In this document: piece by piece, positions 37,343 through 45,242 of the stretch
How the letters are laid out: the number at the start of each line of letters is the position of its first letter
How positions within the stretch are numbered: position 1 is the first letter of the stretch
Source of the DNA: Armatimonadota bacterium
GTDB taxonomy: Bacteria > Armatimonadota > Fimbriimonadia > Fimbriimonadales > Fimbriimonadaceae
Reading direction: 5' to 3'
DNA: 64,000 nt
Assembly: GCA_020161505.1 (NCBI GenBank)
Contig: JAIUNY010000001.1
Span: 124,001-188,000, forward strand
The notes under the pieces: model-generated
What the model saw: the letters and a program-made list of their open reading frames with translations, nothing else
The model's database searches: none
What the model was told of the DNA's origin: nothing
Position numbers and translations under genes: made by a program

Positions 37343-39242
37343 AGATGTGCCCGAAGGAATCGGTGCCGCCATCGCTGCGGACGCTCGCCTTCAGGATCAC
37401 TTTGGCCCCTGCTGGCACGATGACGCCATCGAAACGATAGTCGTTGTTTTCATCCCGACCCCCGGTGGTGCCGAGATGCTCGTCGCGCCCGACGCGGACA
37501 TCGTTGACCCAGAGTTCCGCCCATTGGATATCCAGCCGGTGACTCCCGTGGGTGTAAGCGAACTTGATCCGGTAGTTGCCATTCTGGGTGAGGCCTTTGC
37601 TCAGATCCCAAGCTCGCTCGACCCAGTTCGTGCTCATTTGGTCGGCGTTCCAGGTCGTGACCGGGACATCGGTGGGAGTAGGAGTCCGGAAGTTGACATC
37701 CCAAGCAGTGAGCCTCTCAAGGTGAGTGCTCAATCGAACGAGAAAGTCGTCGTACGAGCGGCTTGCTTGGGCTGACCATCCGATTTCTGCGACCGCGGCG
37801 CCGCGTGGATAAGCCATGTACTCCATGTGCTTGAAGTCCTTGATGTATTCCGCCCACAGGTTTCCTTGAAGTCCAAGGATGTGCTTTTCGGCTTCCAGGG
37901 GGAGACCTGGCACGATGGGATTGAATGAGTAGACCTGCTGGAGGGGAACATGTCCTCCAATCGCCAGAGGCTCATTGGCATCGCGCGATTGATAGTAGTC
38001 CAGATACAGGTGGCTGGTTGGACTCATGACGACGTCCTTCCCGAGCTTGGCGGCCTCGACACCGCCCGAGGTTCCACGCCAACTCATCACGGCGGCCCCT
38101 TCGGCGAGCCCGCCCTCAAGGATTTCATCCCATCCAATCAGGCGTCGGCCTTTGGACTGGAGGTGGGCATCCATTTGGCGGATGAACCAGCTTTGAAGCT
38201 CGTGCTCATCCTTGAGGCCGCGTTCCTTCATTCGCTGCTGCTCGGCGGGATCGTTTTTCCATTGATCCTTCGGGCACTCGTCTCCGCCGATGTGGATGAA
38301 CTTGCTCGGGAAGATCGCCATGACTTCATCGAGGACATCCTTGCAGAACTGAACCGTCTCTGGTTTGGTGTTCAGCACCCGGGGGCTCACGCCCCACATC
38401 ATCATGACCTCAGCCGGCTTGCCATCGCCGAGTTCGGGGTAGGCAGAGATCGCCGCAACCATGTGGCCGGGCATGTCGATCTCTGGAACGATGGTGATGT
38501 GCCGCTCCTGAGCGTACGCGACGATTTCCTTCAAGTCTTCCTGCGTATAGTAGCCTCCGTGGGGGATTCCGTCGTACTTGCCGGAGTTCCGCCCGATCAC
38601 GGTCTCGCGCCGCCATGCTCCGATTTCAGTGAGGCGCGGGTACTTCTTGATCTCGACGCGCCAGCCCTGGTCATCGGTGAGGTGCCAGTGGAAGGTGTTC
38701 ATTTTGTGCAAGGCCAGCAGGTCGATGAATTTCTTCACATCCTCAACCGGTTGGAAATGCCGGGCGACATCCATCATCAGTCCGCGCCATGGGAAGCGCG
38801 GGTAGTCGTGGATTTGAACTTGGGGGAGGGTCCACTCGGCTTCTTGGCGGGTGGATCGATAGATTTTCGTCGGCAAAAGCTGGCGGAGCGTCTGAAGCCC
38901 GTAGAAGATTCCGGATGGTTTCTGAGCCCAGAGTTCGACACCTGCGGTGGTGACGTTGAGCGCGTAGCCTTCCTCTCCGAGCGTAGGATCTTCCGAGAGC
39001 CGCAGTTGGATCGTCGCCTCGGATCCGTCAGCGGCGGGCGGGAAGGAGAATCCGGTCGCAGGCCTGGCCCATTCGCGCCAGAGCCGAGCATAGTCCGCGA
39101 GCTCGGGGTCGGCGGAGAGGGTCGAGTTGGGAGCCAGAGTGATCGGAGACCCCAGAACTTGCATATGCTGAGGCAGAGGGACAATCGCAGGGGCACCGTT
39201 CGCAGTGTTGATTGCGGAGGCGGCAAGAAGGGAGGCAAGCAT
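37326..39242 (-). CDS. Beta-N-acetylhexosaminidase (GH20)
   Basis: 638 aa. A short N-terminal hydrophobic segment (MLASLLAASAINTANG) may be a signal peptide. The GH20b domain comes first (PLPQHMQVLGSPITL), then the TIM barrel starting RGLMMDVARHFQPVEDVKKF, with HLTDDQGWRVEIKKYP and the catalytic pair Asp321-Glu322 in HIGGDECPKDQW. A C-terminal beta domain follows. It releases terminal GlcNAc/GalNAc from chito-oligosaccharides or glycans by substrate-assisted catalysis. It is first in an operon with the APH-fold kinase and divergent from the sugar ABC importer. An operator-like palindrome covers its -35 region. Confidence 0.93.
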   Translation of the reverse strand: MLASLLAASAINTANGAPAIVPLPQHMQVLGSPITLAPNSTLSADPELADYARLWREWARPATGFSFPPAADGSEATIQLRLSEDPTLGEEGYALNVTTAGVELWAQKPSGIFYGLQTLRQLLPTKIYRSTRQEAEWTLPQVQIHDYPRFPWRGLMMDVARHFQPVEDVKKFIDLLALHKMNTFHWHLTDDQGWRVEIKKYPRLTEIGAWRRETVIGRNSGKYDGIPHGGYYTQEDLKEIVAYAQERHITIVPEIDMPGHMVAAISAYPELGDGKPAEVMMMWGVSPRVLNTKPETVQFCKDVLDEVMAIFPSKFIHIGGDECPKDQWKNDPAEQQRMKERGLKDEHELQSWFIRQMDAHLQSKGRRLIGWDEILEGGLAEGAAVMSWRGTSGGVEAAKLGKDVVMSPTSHLYLDYYQSRDANEPLAIGGHVPLQQVYSFNPIVPGLPLEAEKHILGLQGNLWAEYIKDFKHMEYMAYPRGAAVAEIGWSAQASRSYDDFLVRLSTHLERLTAWDVNFRTPTPTDVPVTTWNADQMSTNWVERAWDLSKGLTQNGNYRIKFAYTHGSHRLDIQWAELWVNDVRVGRDEHLGTTGGRDENNDYRFDGVIVPAGAKVILKASVRSDGGTDSFGHIYVNKL

Positions 39243-39274
39243 AGAATCTGCGGGTAGTTTACATTCCTGCCGTC

Positions 39275-39290
39275 GTGAGAACGTTCTCAC
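39275..39290. promoter_or_regulatory. Perfect 16-bp palindrome, putative operator
   Basis: GTGAGAACGTTCTCAC is a perfect palindrome with the central CG typical of LacI/GalR-family operators. It lies 33 bases before the GH20 start and 105 bases before the ABC solute-binding gene. A TAAACT box (minus strand, 39256-39261) is at -10 spacing, so the palindrome covers the -35 of the GH20 promoter. Repression by a LacI-type regulator is likely. Confidence 0.7.
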
Positions 39291-39394
39291 ATTTCGCGAA
39301 AATTCGTGGCTCAGAAGGTGTCACGCGGCACCTGGAACTCGGTAGGATGGAGAGATCGGAGACGCCCGAATTTGAGTTGGGCGGATGAGAAGAA

Positions 39395-40723
39395 ATGGGT
39401 TGGAAGCATTGGGGCTTGAAAGGACTGGCGATGACGGCGGCTCTGGGAGCGGCGTTCGCTATGGTGGCGTGCAACGGTGGCGGCGGCGCAGAGGCAGACA
39501 ACAAGAAAGTCGAGGTGCTTGTCTTCAAGGGCGGTTACGGAAGCGACTTTTACGAAGCAGCGGCAGAAGAGTTCAATAAGGCTACAGGAAAGGAAGTGGA
39601 GGTCATCGGCGATCCTCGAATCGACCAACAAGTGCAGCCCCGCATGCAGAAGGGCGACCCACCGGATTTGATGTATCCGGGTTGGCGATTCGACCACTGG
39701 AAAGCCGTGGACGACGGGGCCATCATGGATCTCACCGAGACGATGAAGTCGAAGCCTGCTTCCGGCGAAGGCACTTGGGGCGACACCTTTGAACCGGCCT
39801 TGCTCAAGCTTGGGCAGTACGAGGGCAAGCAGTACGTGTTGCCCTACTTCTTCAGCGTGATTGGCTGGTGGTACGACCCCGATCTCTTTGCCGAAAAAGG
39901 CTGGGCGCCGCCAAAAACCTATGCCGAAATGCTGAATCTTTGTCAAAAGATCAAGGCCGCAGGAATTGCTCCAATCACCTACCAGGGGCAATATCCCGAC
40001 TACATGATCTCCGGCATGCTGACGCCGTGGATGATCAGCTCCGGCGGACTGGAAGCGTTCAATGCCTGCCAGAACCTCGAACCGGGAGCTTGGAAGAATC
40101 CTGCGGTCATCAAGGCTGCGACCATGATCAAGGAGCTCAGCGACATGGGCTATTTCCAGCAGGGCGCGACGGCGATGAGCCATACCGAGTCTCAAGCCGA
40201 GTTTGTGAACCGACGGGCGGCCATGATCCCCTGCGGCACGTGGCTGAACTCCGAGATGAAGGAATCCATGCCGGAAGGTCGCAAGATGTCGTTCTTCCTG
40301 CCGCCAGTGATTGGCGATGGAGCGGGTGATCCTACCGCCGTCATGATCAAGATCGAGCCCTGGATGGTTCCTGCCGAAGCCAAGAACAAGGAAGCGGCGA
40401 TTGACTACTTCAAGTCCATGACCACGGTCGAAAAAGCGAAGCAGTTCGTGACCGAAAAGGGCACCCTCATGGCGATCAAGGGCGCGAACGATGTGGAGCT
40501 TCCGGGCTATCTCCAAGGTGCGGCGGATGCTTTCAAGAACTCAAACGCCACCTACGCTCCCCTGTGGCGAGAGTGGTACCCGACGCTCTACAAGGCGGTC
40601 GAGGGCGCGATCACCGAGCTGCTGAACGGCCAGCTCACCCCCGAAGCGTTCGGCGAGAAGATCGAGGCAGAAGCAGAGAAGATTCGGAACAATCCGGACA
40701 TCCCGAAGCGAAAAGTGAGCTGA
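39395..40723 (+). CDS. Sugar ABC transporter substrate-binding lipoprotein (NgcE-like)
   Basis: 442 aa. A lipoprotein signal ends in the lipobox AMVAC with Cys26. The mature part is a cluster-B-type carbohydrate-binding protein (VEVLVFKGGYGSDFYEAAA, GDPPDLMYPGWRFDHW, KYVLP-like YVLPYFFSVIGWWYDPDLF). Order and motifs resemble NgcE, the GlcNAc/chitobiose binding protein of Streptomyces. Two permease genes follow at once. No ATPase gene is nearby, as in Streptomyces, where a shared MsiK supplies it. Confidence 0.86.
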   Translation: MGWKHWGLKGLAMTAALGAAFAMVACNGGGGAEADNKKVEVLVFKGGYGSDFYEAAAEEFNKATGKEVEVIGDPRIDQQVQPRMQKGDPPDLMYPGWRFDHWKAVDDGAIMDLTETMKSKPASGEGTWGDTFEPALLKLGQYEGKQYVLPYFFSVIGWWYDPDLFAEKGWAPPKTYAEMLNLCQKIKAAGIAPITYQGQYPDYMISGMLTPWMISSGGLEAFNACQNLEPGAWKNPAVIKAATMIKELSDMGYFQQGATAMSHTESQAEFVNRRAAMIPCGTWLNSEMKESMPEGRKMSFFLPPVIGDGAGDPTAVMIKIEPWMVPAEAKNKEAAIDYFKSMTTVEKAKQFVTEKGTLMAIKGANDVELPGYLQGAADAFKNSNATYAPLWREWYPTLYKAVEGAITELLNGQLTPEAFGEKIEAEAEKIRNNPDIPKRKVS

Positions 40724-40727
40724 ATCC

Positions 40728-41621
40728 TTGGCGAAATCTGGCCTGCGTCGCGGGCGGACGGCCTTCTTGGTTGCCTGCCTAGCCCCCGCCCTCATCCTCT
40801 ATCTGGGGTTGGTGGCGGGGCCTTTCTTTCAGGTCTTCCAACTCGCGACCTTCCGGTTTTCGGGCGTTTCGACCAAGCGCACGTTTGTCGGATTTCAGAA
40901 CTTTCAGGATCTCTGGAGCGAAGAGCCATTCTGGTGGGCGATTCGCAACAGCCTGACTCTCATGTTGGTGGTGGGGCCGATCATTTTGGCCTTGGCTCTC
41001 GCTCTGGCTCACGGGATGGCGGGGCCATCGCGGCAGGCCAAGATGCTCCGCGCGGTGATCCTGTTCCCAAATGTATTGAGCGTGGTCGCGGTGGCTCTGC
41101 TCTGGCGAAGCGTCTACAACCCTTCGACGGGTCTCTTGAGAGGGATGGGGCTGACCGGGCCGCAGTCGGGATGGCTCGGCGATCTGAATACCGCGTTCCC
41201 TGCGTTCGCTTTTGCCTTCATCTGGGTGTCCGTGGGCTTCTACGCGATGCTTTTCTCGGCGGCCTTGCAGTCGATCCCGGTGGAGGTGAACGAGGCGAGT
41301 GATCTGGAAGGATGCACCGGATGGAAACGCTTCGTGCTCATTACCTATCCCCTGCTTTGGTCGGTGCGGAGGGTTGCATTTGTTCACGTGACGATCGCGA
41401 CGATGAGCGTTTTCGCGCTGGTTCACGTGATGACGGATGGTGCGCCGAGCGAGCGCACCCAGACGATTCTGAACTACCTTTTCCGCCTGATGACGATGGA
41501 AGGGCGCTACGGTCATGCCTCGGCGGTGGCGGTGATCAACATCGGGATCCTGCTCGCCGCGAGCGTGATGCTTTGGCTCGCCATGCGCCGTGACCCGACG
41601 GAGAGCCGGAGAAAGGCATGA
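40728..41621 (+). CDS. Sugar ABC transporter permease (NgcF/MalF-like)
   Basis: 297 aa with six predicted membrane helices. The EAA loop is EVNEASDLEGCTGWKRFVLI (E-A-x-D-x-x-G form). The N-terminus is LVACLAPALILYLGLVAGPF. It forms the importer channel with the next gene, whose start overlaps by four bases. The start at 40728 is a TTG just after the solute-binding gene. Confidence 0.92.
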   Translation: MAKSGLRRGRTAFLVACLAPALILYLGLVAGPFFQVFQLATFRFSGVSTKRTFVGFQNFQDLWSEEPFWWAIRNSLTLMLVVGPIILALALALAHGMAGPSRQAKMLRAVILFPNVLSVVAVALLWRSVYNPSTGLLRGMGLTGPQSGWLGDLNTAFPAFAFAFIWVSVGFYAMLFSAALQSIPVEVNEASDLEGCTGWKRFVLITYPLLWSVRRVAFVHVTIATMSVFALVHVMTDGAPSERTQTILNYLFRLMTMEGRYGHASAVAVINIGILLAASVMLWLAMRRDPTESRRKA

Positions 41622-42424
41622 AGTATCTGGGCCGTCTCTTCGCGTGGATTTTCGCCGCCTTGGTGGTTCTGCCGGTGGCTTGGGTGATGATGAGCTCACT
41701 CAAAAGCAATCAGGCGATTCTTGAGTCGCCCTGGTTGTTACCGGTGCCGCCGCAGTTCAATAACTTTGAAAAGGCGATCGTTGCCGAAGATTTAGGCTCC
41801 GCCATGATCCGGAGCGTGCTGGCCACTGCCCTGACGATGCTTTTCCTGATGCCGATCGGCTCCGCCGCTGCCTATGCGCTGGCGCGATTTAAGTTTCGCG
41901 GAAACTCGTTTTTGCTCGGCCTGTTCTCGGCCGGGATGCTCTTCCCGAATCTGCTTGCAGCGGTGCCCCTTGTGATGTTGATGTCGAAAGCGGGTTGGGA
42001 TGATTCGCTCTTTGGGCTGGTGACCGCTTACGTGGCGTACTCGCTCGCCTTCACGATCTTCGTGATGCACGGCTTCTTCTCCTCGCTTCCTGAGGAGCTT
42101 GCCGAGGCGGCGCAGATTGATGGATGCGGAGATGGCCGGGCATTTTTGCAGGTGATGCTTCCGCTGGCCAAGCCGGGACTGATCGTGGTGGCGTTGTTCA
42201 ATGGGATCGGACTCTGGAACGAGTACAACCTGGCCAAGGTGATTCTGCTCCGAGAAAAAACGCTGCCGGTTGGTCTCGCCGATCTGATCAGTCAGCAGCA
42301 GTACGCCGGAGAGTGGGGAGCGCTCTATGCCGGAGCGGTGATCGTGATGCTCCCGGTGCTCATCATCTACTGGTTGTTGAAAGAGAAGATCCAGCAGGCG
42401 ATGCTCGCCGGAGCCATCAAGTAA
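41618..42424 (+). CDS. Sugar ABC transporter permease (NgcG/MalG-like)
   Basis: 268 aa with six membrane helices. The EAA loop is ELAEAAQIDGCGDGRAFLQV followed by PLAKPGLI. It begins MKYLGRLFAWIFAALVVLPV and contains VMMSSLKSNQAILESPW, typical of the MalG group. Translationally coupled to the previous permease (ATGA overlap). Confidence 0.93.
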   Translation: MKYLGRLFAWIFAALVVLPVAWVMMSSLKSNQAILESPWLLPVPPQFNNFEKAIVAEDLGSAMIRSVLATALTMLFLMPIGSAAAYALARFKFRGNSFLLGLFSAGMLFPNLLAAVPLVMLMSKAGWDDSLFGLVTAYVAYSLAFTIFVMHGFFSSLPEELAEAAQIDGCGDGRAFLQVMLPLAKPGLIVVALFNGIGLWNEYNLAKVILLREKTLPVGLADLISQQQYAGEWGALYAGAVIVMLPVLIIYWLLKEKIQQAMLAGAIK

Positions 42425-42523
42425 CAGGGTGAGTCGATGGTTTCGGGGGAGGAACTGTGCCTCACCTCACCCGGTCGAGCCCCGGGTCGCGCAGAAAAAG
42501 ACATCTGGACCTGACGAAATCCT

Positions 42524-42654
42524 GGGTGCCCCGAGCCCTTTAGGGTCGGGCATCGCCTGTAACCGCCCGTTTCCCAGACAAGAATTTCCCTTCGCGAGAG
42601 GGGGAAAGGACACGAGAATCCGTTGTTCCCGACCCTGAAGGGTTCGGGGCACCC
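42524..42654. repeat. Paired inverted-repeat element, copy 2
   Basis: A 131-base element with 27-base inverted arms (42524-42550 and 42628-42654, 25 of 27 matching). The right arm matches that of copy 1 at 36331-36355 in all but one base, and the shared sequence runs on into CCCGAG. The centres differ in length and sequence. Same strand orientation as copy 1 cannot be judged because the ends are inverted. Confidence 0.72.
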
Positions 42655-42693
42655 GAGAGTTCCTGGGGCATCCCCTTCACCGTTGAATCGAAC

Positions 42694-42729
42694 GCAAAAA
42701 GAAACGGCGCGGCTCTTTCGAACCGCGCC
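42694..42729 (-). terminator. Intrinsic terminator for the prepilin-lipoprotein genes
   Basis: A seven-bp GC stem GGCGCGG/CCGCGCC (42706-42712 with 42723-42729) followed on the minus strand by GTTTCTTTTT. It lies about 65 bases after the lipoprotein stop. On the plus strand TTGTTT follows, so it may also end the ABC transcript. Confidence 0.7.
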
Positions 42730-42795
42730 TTGTTTCCGCATCTTCGCATCATGAAGATCAGTCTGGAGCGCCTTCAACTCCAGGGAGATCGTGTT

Positions 42796-43029
42796 TCAGT
42801 TGCCTTCGGTGCTTTGGTTGGCTGGGCCAGTGGTGCCTCCTGGTGGAGGTGCTGCCGGCCCGGCTCCGGCTGGGCCAGCCGTTCCGCCAGGTCCCCATCC
42901 TGGAGGCGGATCGGTTTTGGCGAAGTCTTCCTTCTTGTAGCCTTCTGGTTCAGCTGAGGTCGGGGCACACCCTGGGAGCAGAACTCCCAGAGTGGCTATG
43001 GCGAGGAGAAGTCCAGCGAGCTTCTTCAT
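42796..43029 (-). CDS. Small Pro/Gly-rich lipoprotein
   Basis: 77 aa. MKKLAGLLLAIATLGVLLPG is a lipoprotein signal ending at Cys21. The mature part is short and low-complexity (DPPPGWGPGGTAGPAGAG and more Pro/Gly). ATG 43029 is chosen because it begins the signal; the longer open frame upstream is not supported. It lies five bases after the prepilin gene on the same strand, so the two are probably cotranscribed. Function unknown. Confidence 0.72.
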   Translation of the reverse strand: MKKLAGLLLAIATLGVLLPGCAPTSAEPEGYKKEDFAKTDPPPGWGPGGTAGPAGAGPAAPPPGGTTGPANQSTEGN

Positions 43030-43034
43030 TCGTG

Positions 43035-43910
43035 TTATTCCGTGCGGAGGGCGTCCCATTGCTTCAGGTAGCCCGCTTCTGCGCATCCCGTGTTTCCGTA
43101 GCTAATGCCCTTCGCAAGATCCACCGTGCTGAACGGCTTCACGCTCTTGGCGTGGCTGTCGGCGTAGACGACCGGCGAACCGCCAGCATAGAAGGTGTCG
43201 ATGACGCCAGGATATTGCTGGGCAGGGGCGCTCCACGGAGCACCGGGGCCTTGACCGGGCAAGGTGCCGCCGTCCGGTCCAATGTCCATGCCGCTCGCTT
43301 GGTTGATGATCGAACCCCACGGGCTGAATGCGCCTTCCATCAGGTTTTGATCAGGATCCTTAGTCGATCCCTTCGGGTTGCGGGAGCGCGTCACGAAGAG
43401 GATGGTATCAGCAACCAGGCCGATGCCGGTTTGAGATCGGGTGCCGTTCTCGTACCAGTTGGTCGAACCGCTGTCCGACGGACCGTTGAGGTTGATGACG
43501 CCTCGGAACCTCCAGCCGCCCCAGCTCGGGCTGCATTGACCTGCAATGACGCCGTTTGCTGCGTAGCTGTACTTCGGTCCGGAGTCGTAGCTGCTGGTCG
43601 TCTTGAACGGATCGGTGGGATCCTTGACGATGCCGTAGCTCTTCATGTAAGGCAGAGTGAGCATGATCCAGGACTGTTGCCAGCCAAAGCTGTTGCTCGG
43701 ACTTGCGTAGCTGCTGACGAACAGGTCGTCATAGTCCGTGGCATAGATCAGGCTCGCGGTGCCGAGCTGCTTGATGTTGGACAGCGATTGAGTTCGCTTG
43801 GCGGCGGTCTTGGCTTGGGCAAAGACCGGGAAGAGGATCGCGGCCAGGATCGCAATAATTGCGATCACGACCAAGAGTTCGATGAGAGTGAATGCACGAT
43901 TTTTACTCAT
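43035..43910 (-). CDS. Type II/IV prepilin-like protein (N-methylation signal)
   Basis: 291 aa. The N-terminus is the prepilin peptidase signal: [20 protein letters not shown], with cleavage expected before Phe and Glu at position +5. The hydrophobic helix continues into [14 protein letters not shown]. The C-terminal part has [14 protein letters not shown], as in DUF1559-like pseudopilins that occur in many copies in Planctomycetes and Armatimonadetes. It would be exported to a pilus or secretion-like filament. The start overlaps the end of the GntR-LacI regulator by eight bases. Confidence 0.87.
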   Translation of the reverse strand: MSKNRAFTLIELLVVIAIIAILAAILFPVFAQAKTAAKRTQSLSNIKQLGTASLIYATDYDDLFVSSYASPSNSFGWQQSWIMLTLPYMKSYGIVKDPTDPFKTTSSYDSGPKYSYAANGVIAGQCSPSWGGWRFRGVINLNGPSDSGSTNWYENGTRSQTGIGLVADTILFVTRSRNPKGSTKDPDQNLMEGAFSPWGSIINQASGMDIGPDGGTLPGQGPGAPWSAPAQQYPGVIDTFYAGGSPVVYADSHAKSVKPFSTVDLAKGISYGNTGCAEAGYLKQWDALRTE

Positions 43911-45129
43911 AGCGTGTACCCCCGTTGGTAACGGTTGAGGTATTCGAAAAGAAGGATTCAAATCTTTCGCCAAATTCGGCGGCTTGCTTGTTTGGTCGGG
44001 CGAAGGCGAGGCTGTTGGCGTGGCTCGAGAAAGGCCGGACGCACCACTCTTCTTCGGGGGCTCCGCAGGAACCGCGGATGACCAGATTCACGCCCAGGCG
44101 GATGGTGACCGGAGGTCGGTCATCGCCTTCTAGGCGGAGTCGAACTCGTTCGGCCACTTCACCGGCAACCTGCGACCAGTCCATGTCGATGGTCGTGAGT
44201 CGGCGCTTGCCAAACGTGAACGGAACATCGTTGCCGAAAGCCACGATCGCGATATCTTCCGGCACGCGCAGCCCTGCGTCCTCAATCGTTTGCACGACGT
44301 AGGGCATCAAGAAGTCGTCCATCACGAAGAGGGCGTCTGGGCGATCGTTGTCGCGAAGTCGTCGCTCCAAGTGCCCCATGTAGGGCTCGGCTTGGTTCGA
44401 TGTATAGCAGAACGAGAAATTCTTGGCGTCGGGTTGCACGCTCTCGTGGAATTGCCCGAGGAGATATCCGCTGAACCGGAGATGGTTCGTTCGGAGCATG
44501 TCCATCATTCCCGTGATGGCTATTTGCTTACGTCCGAGTCGGGAGAGGTGACTCGCCGCCAGCCAGCCGCCCATCAGGTGATCTTCCGTCACCAGGTCGG
44601 CTTGGGTGATGTTGGGGAATTCGTGTTGGACGCAGATCACGGGCATCTGCTTGAAGGTGTCTCCAACTTCATCGAGGTTGAGGTAACCCTTTTTCGGCCA
44701 GACGATGGCGGCGGCGAAGCCTTCCTCTTTGGCAAAGCGGAGGGCTCCCTCGACCCCGTGAGTTCGTGAATCCACGTGGACGAGGTGAAGCCCCAGGTCT
44801 TGGAGATGCCTGTTCGTTTGAAGAAAGAGAACTTGGTTGACCGTGTCGGTGTGGTCGATGTAGGCGACGTTGGTGGTCTTGGTGGCCAGCTTACCGCGCT
44901 TGGCAATCACGCCTCGGTTCGGGCTCGCTTCGGCCCATCCGGAATCGATCAGAGCTTGAAGAGCTCGGCGAACGGTGGTTCGGCTGACATGGAATCGCTC
45001 TTGCAGCTCCTTCTCGGTAGGAAGGAGGCTGCCCGCAGAGAAGACCGCCTCGCGGACATCCTCTCGTAGGAGTTCCGCGACATCTTGGTACCCGTACTTT
45101 CGGGCTGGGGTCTGCGTTGACCGTGCCAT
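43903..45129 (-). CDS. GntR-LacI type transcriptional regulator (AraR-like)
   Basis: 408 aa. Residues ~15-80 are a GntR winged helix ([20 protein letters not shown], then [15 protein letters not shown]). Residues ~85-365 are a LacI-type sugar-sensing periplasmic-binding domain ([69 protein letters not shown]). This fusion is seen in B. subtilis AraR. It lies between a prepilin and a divergent GH5-like glycosidase, its likely target along with itself. Its promoter TTTACA-17-TATACT gives an almost leaderless mRNA. Confidence 0.9.
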   Translation of the reverse strand: MARSTQTPARKYGYQDVAELLREDVREAVFSAGSLLPTEKELQERFHVSRTTVRRALQALIDSGWAEASPNRGVIAKRGKLATKTTNVAYIDHTDTVNQVLFLQTNRHLQDLGLHLVHVDSRTHGVEGALRFAKEEGFAAAIVWPKKGYLNLDEVGDTFKQMPVICVQHEFPNITQADLVTEDHLMGGWLAASHLSRLGRKQIAITGMMDMLRTNHLRFSGYLLGQFHESVQPDAKNFSFCYTSNQAEPYMGHLERRLRDNDRPDALFVMDDFLMPYVVQTIEDAGLRVPEDIAIVAFGNDVPFTFGKRRLTTIDMDWSQVAGEVAERVRLRLEGDDRPPVTIRLGVNLVIRGSCGAPEEEWCVRPFSSHANSLAFARPNKQAAEFGERFESFFSNTSTVTNGGTRYE

Positions 45130-45139
45130 GTCGTTTCAA

Positions 45140-45168
45140 AGTATACAAGATGTTTGCCAAGATGTAAA
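45140..45168 (-). promoter_or_regulatory. Promoter of the GntR-LacI regulator with repeat boxes
   Basis: On the minus strand, TTTACA (45163-45168) and TATACT (45140-45145) are 17 bp apart, an almost ideal promoter; the ATG follows 10 bases later. Two direct CAAGATGT copies (45146-45153 and 45158-45165) lie between and over these boxes, and TGTTT...AAACA (45151-45170) is a partial inverted repeat. This looks like an autoregulatory site. Confidence 0.6.
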
Positions 45169-45242
45169 CAGGAATTTTAAGTAATGTTTCAGAACGTGTA
45201 CAATGAGTGTGCAAAAGGTACTCGGTTGAGTGCGAGGCGACG

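Larger units (their letters stand above)
42425..42795. other. Intergenic region after the ABC importer
   Basis: 371 bases without a convincing gene. It holds the second paired inverted-repeat element (42524-42654) and a terminator hairpin (42694-42729). The rest shows no clear structure. Confidence 0.7.

Noticed and set aside
42843-43931. 362-codon plus-strand frame antisense to the prepilin
   Set aside because: The minus strand carries a clear prepilin signal and lipoprotein signal; the plus frame has no motifs.
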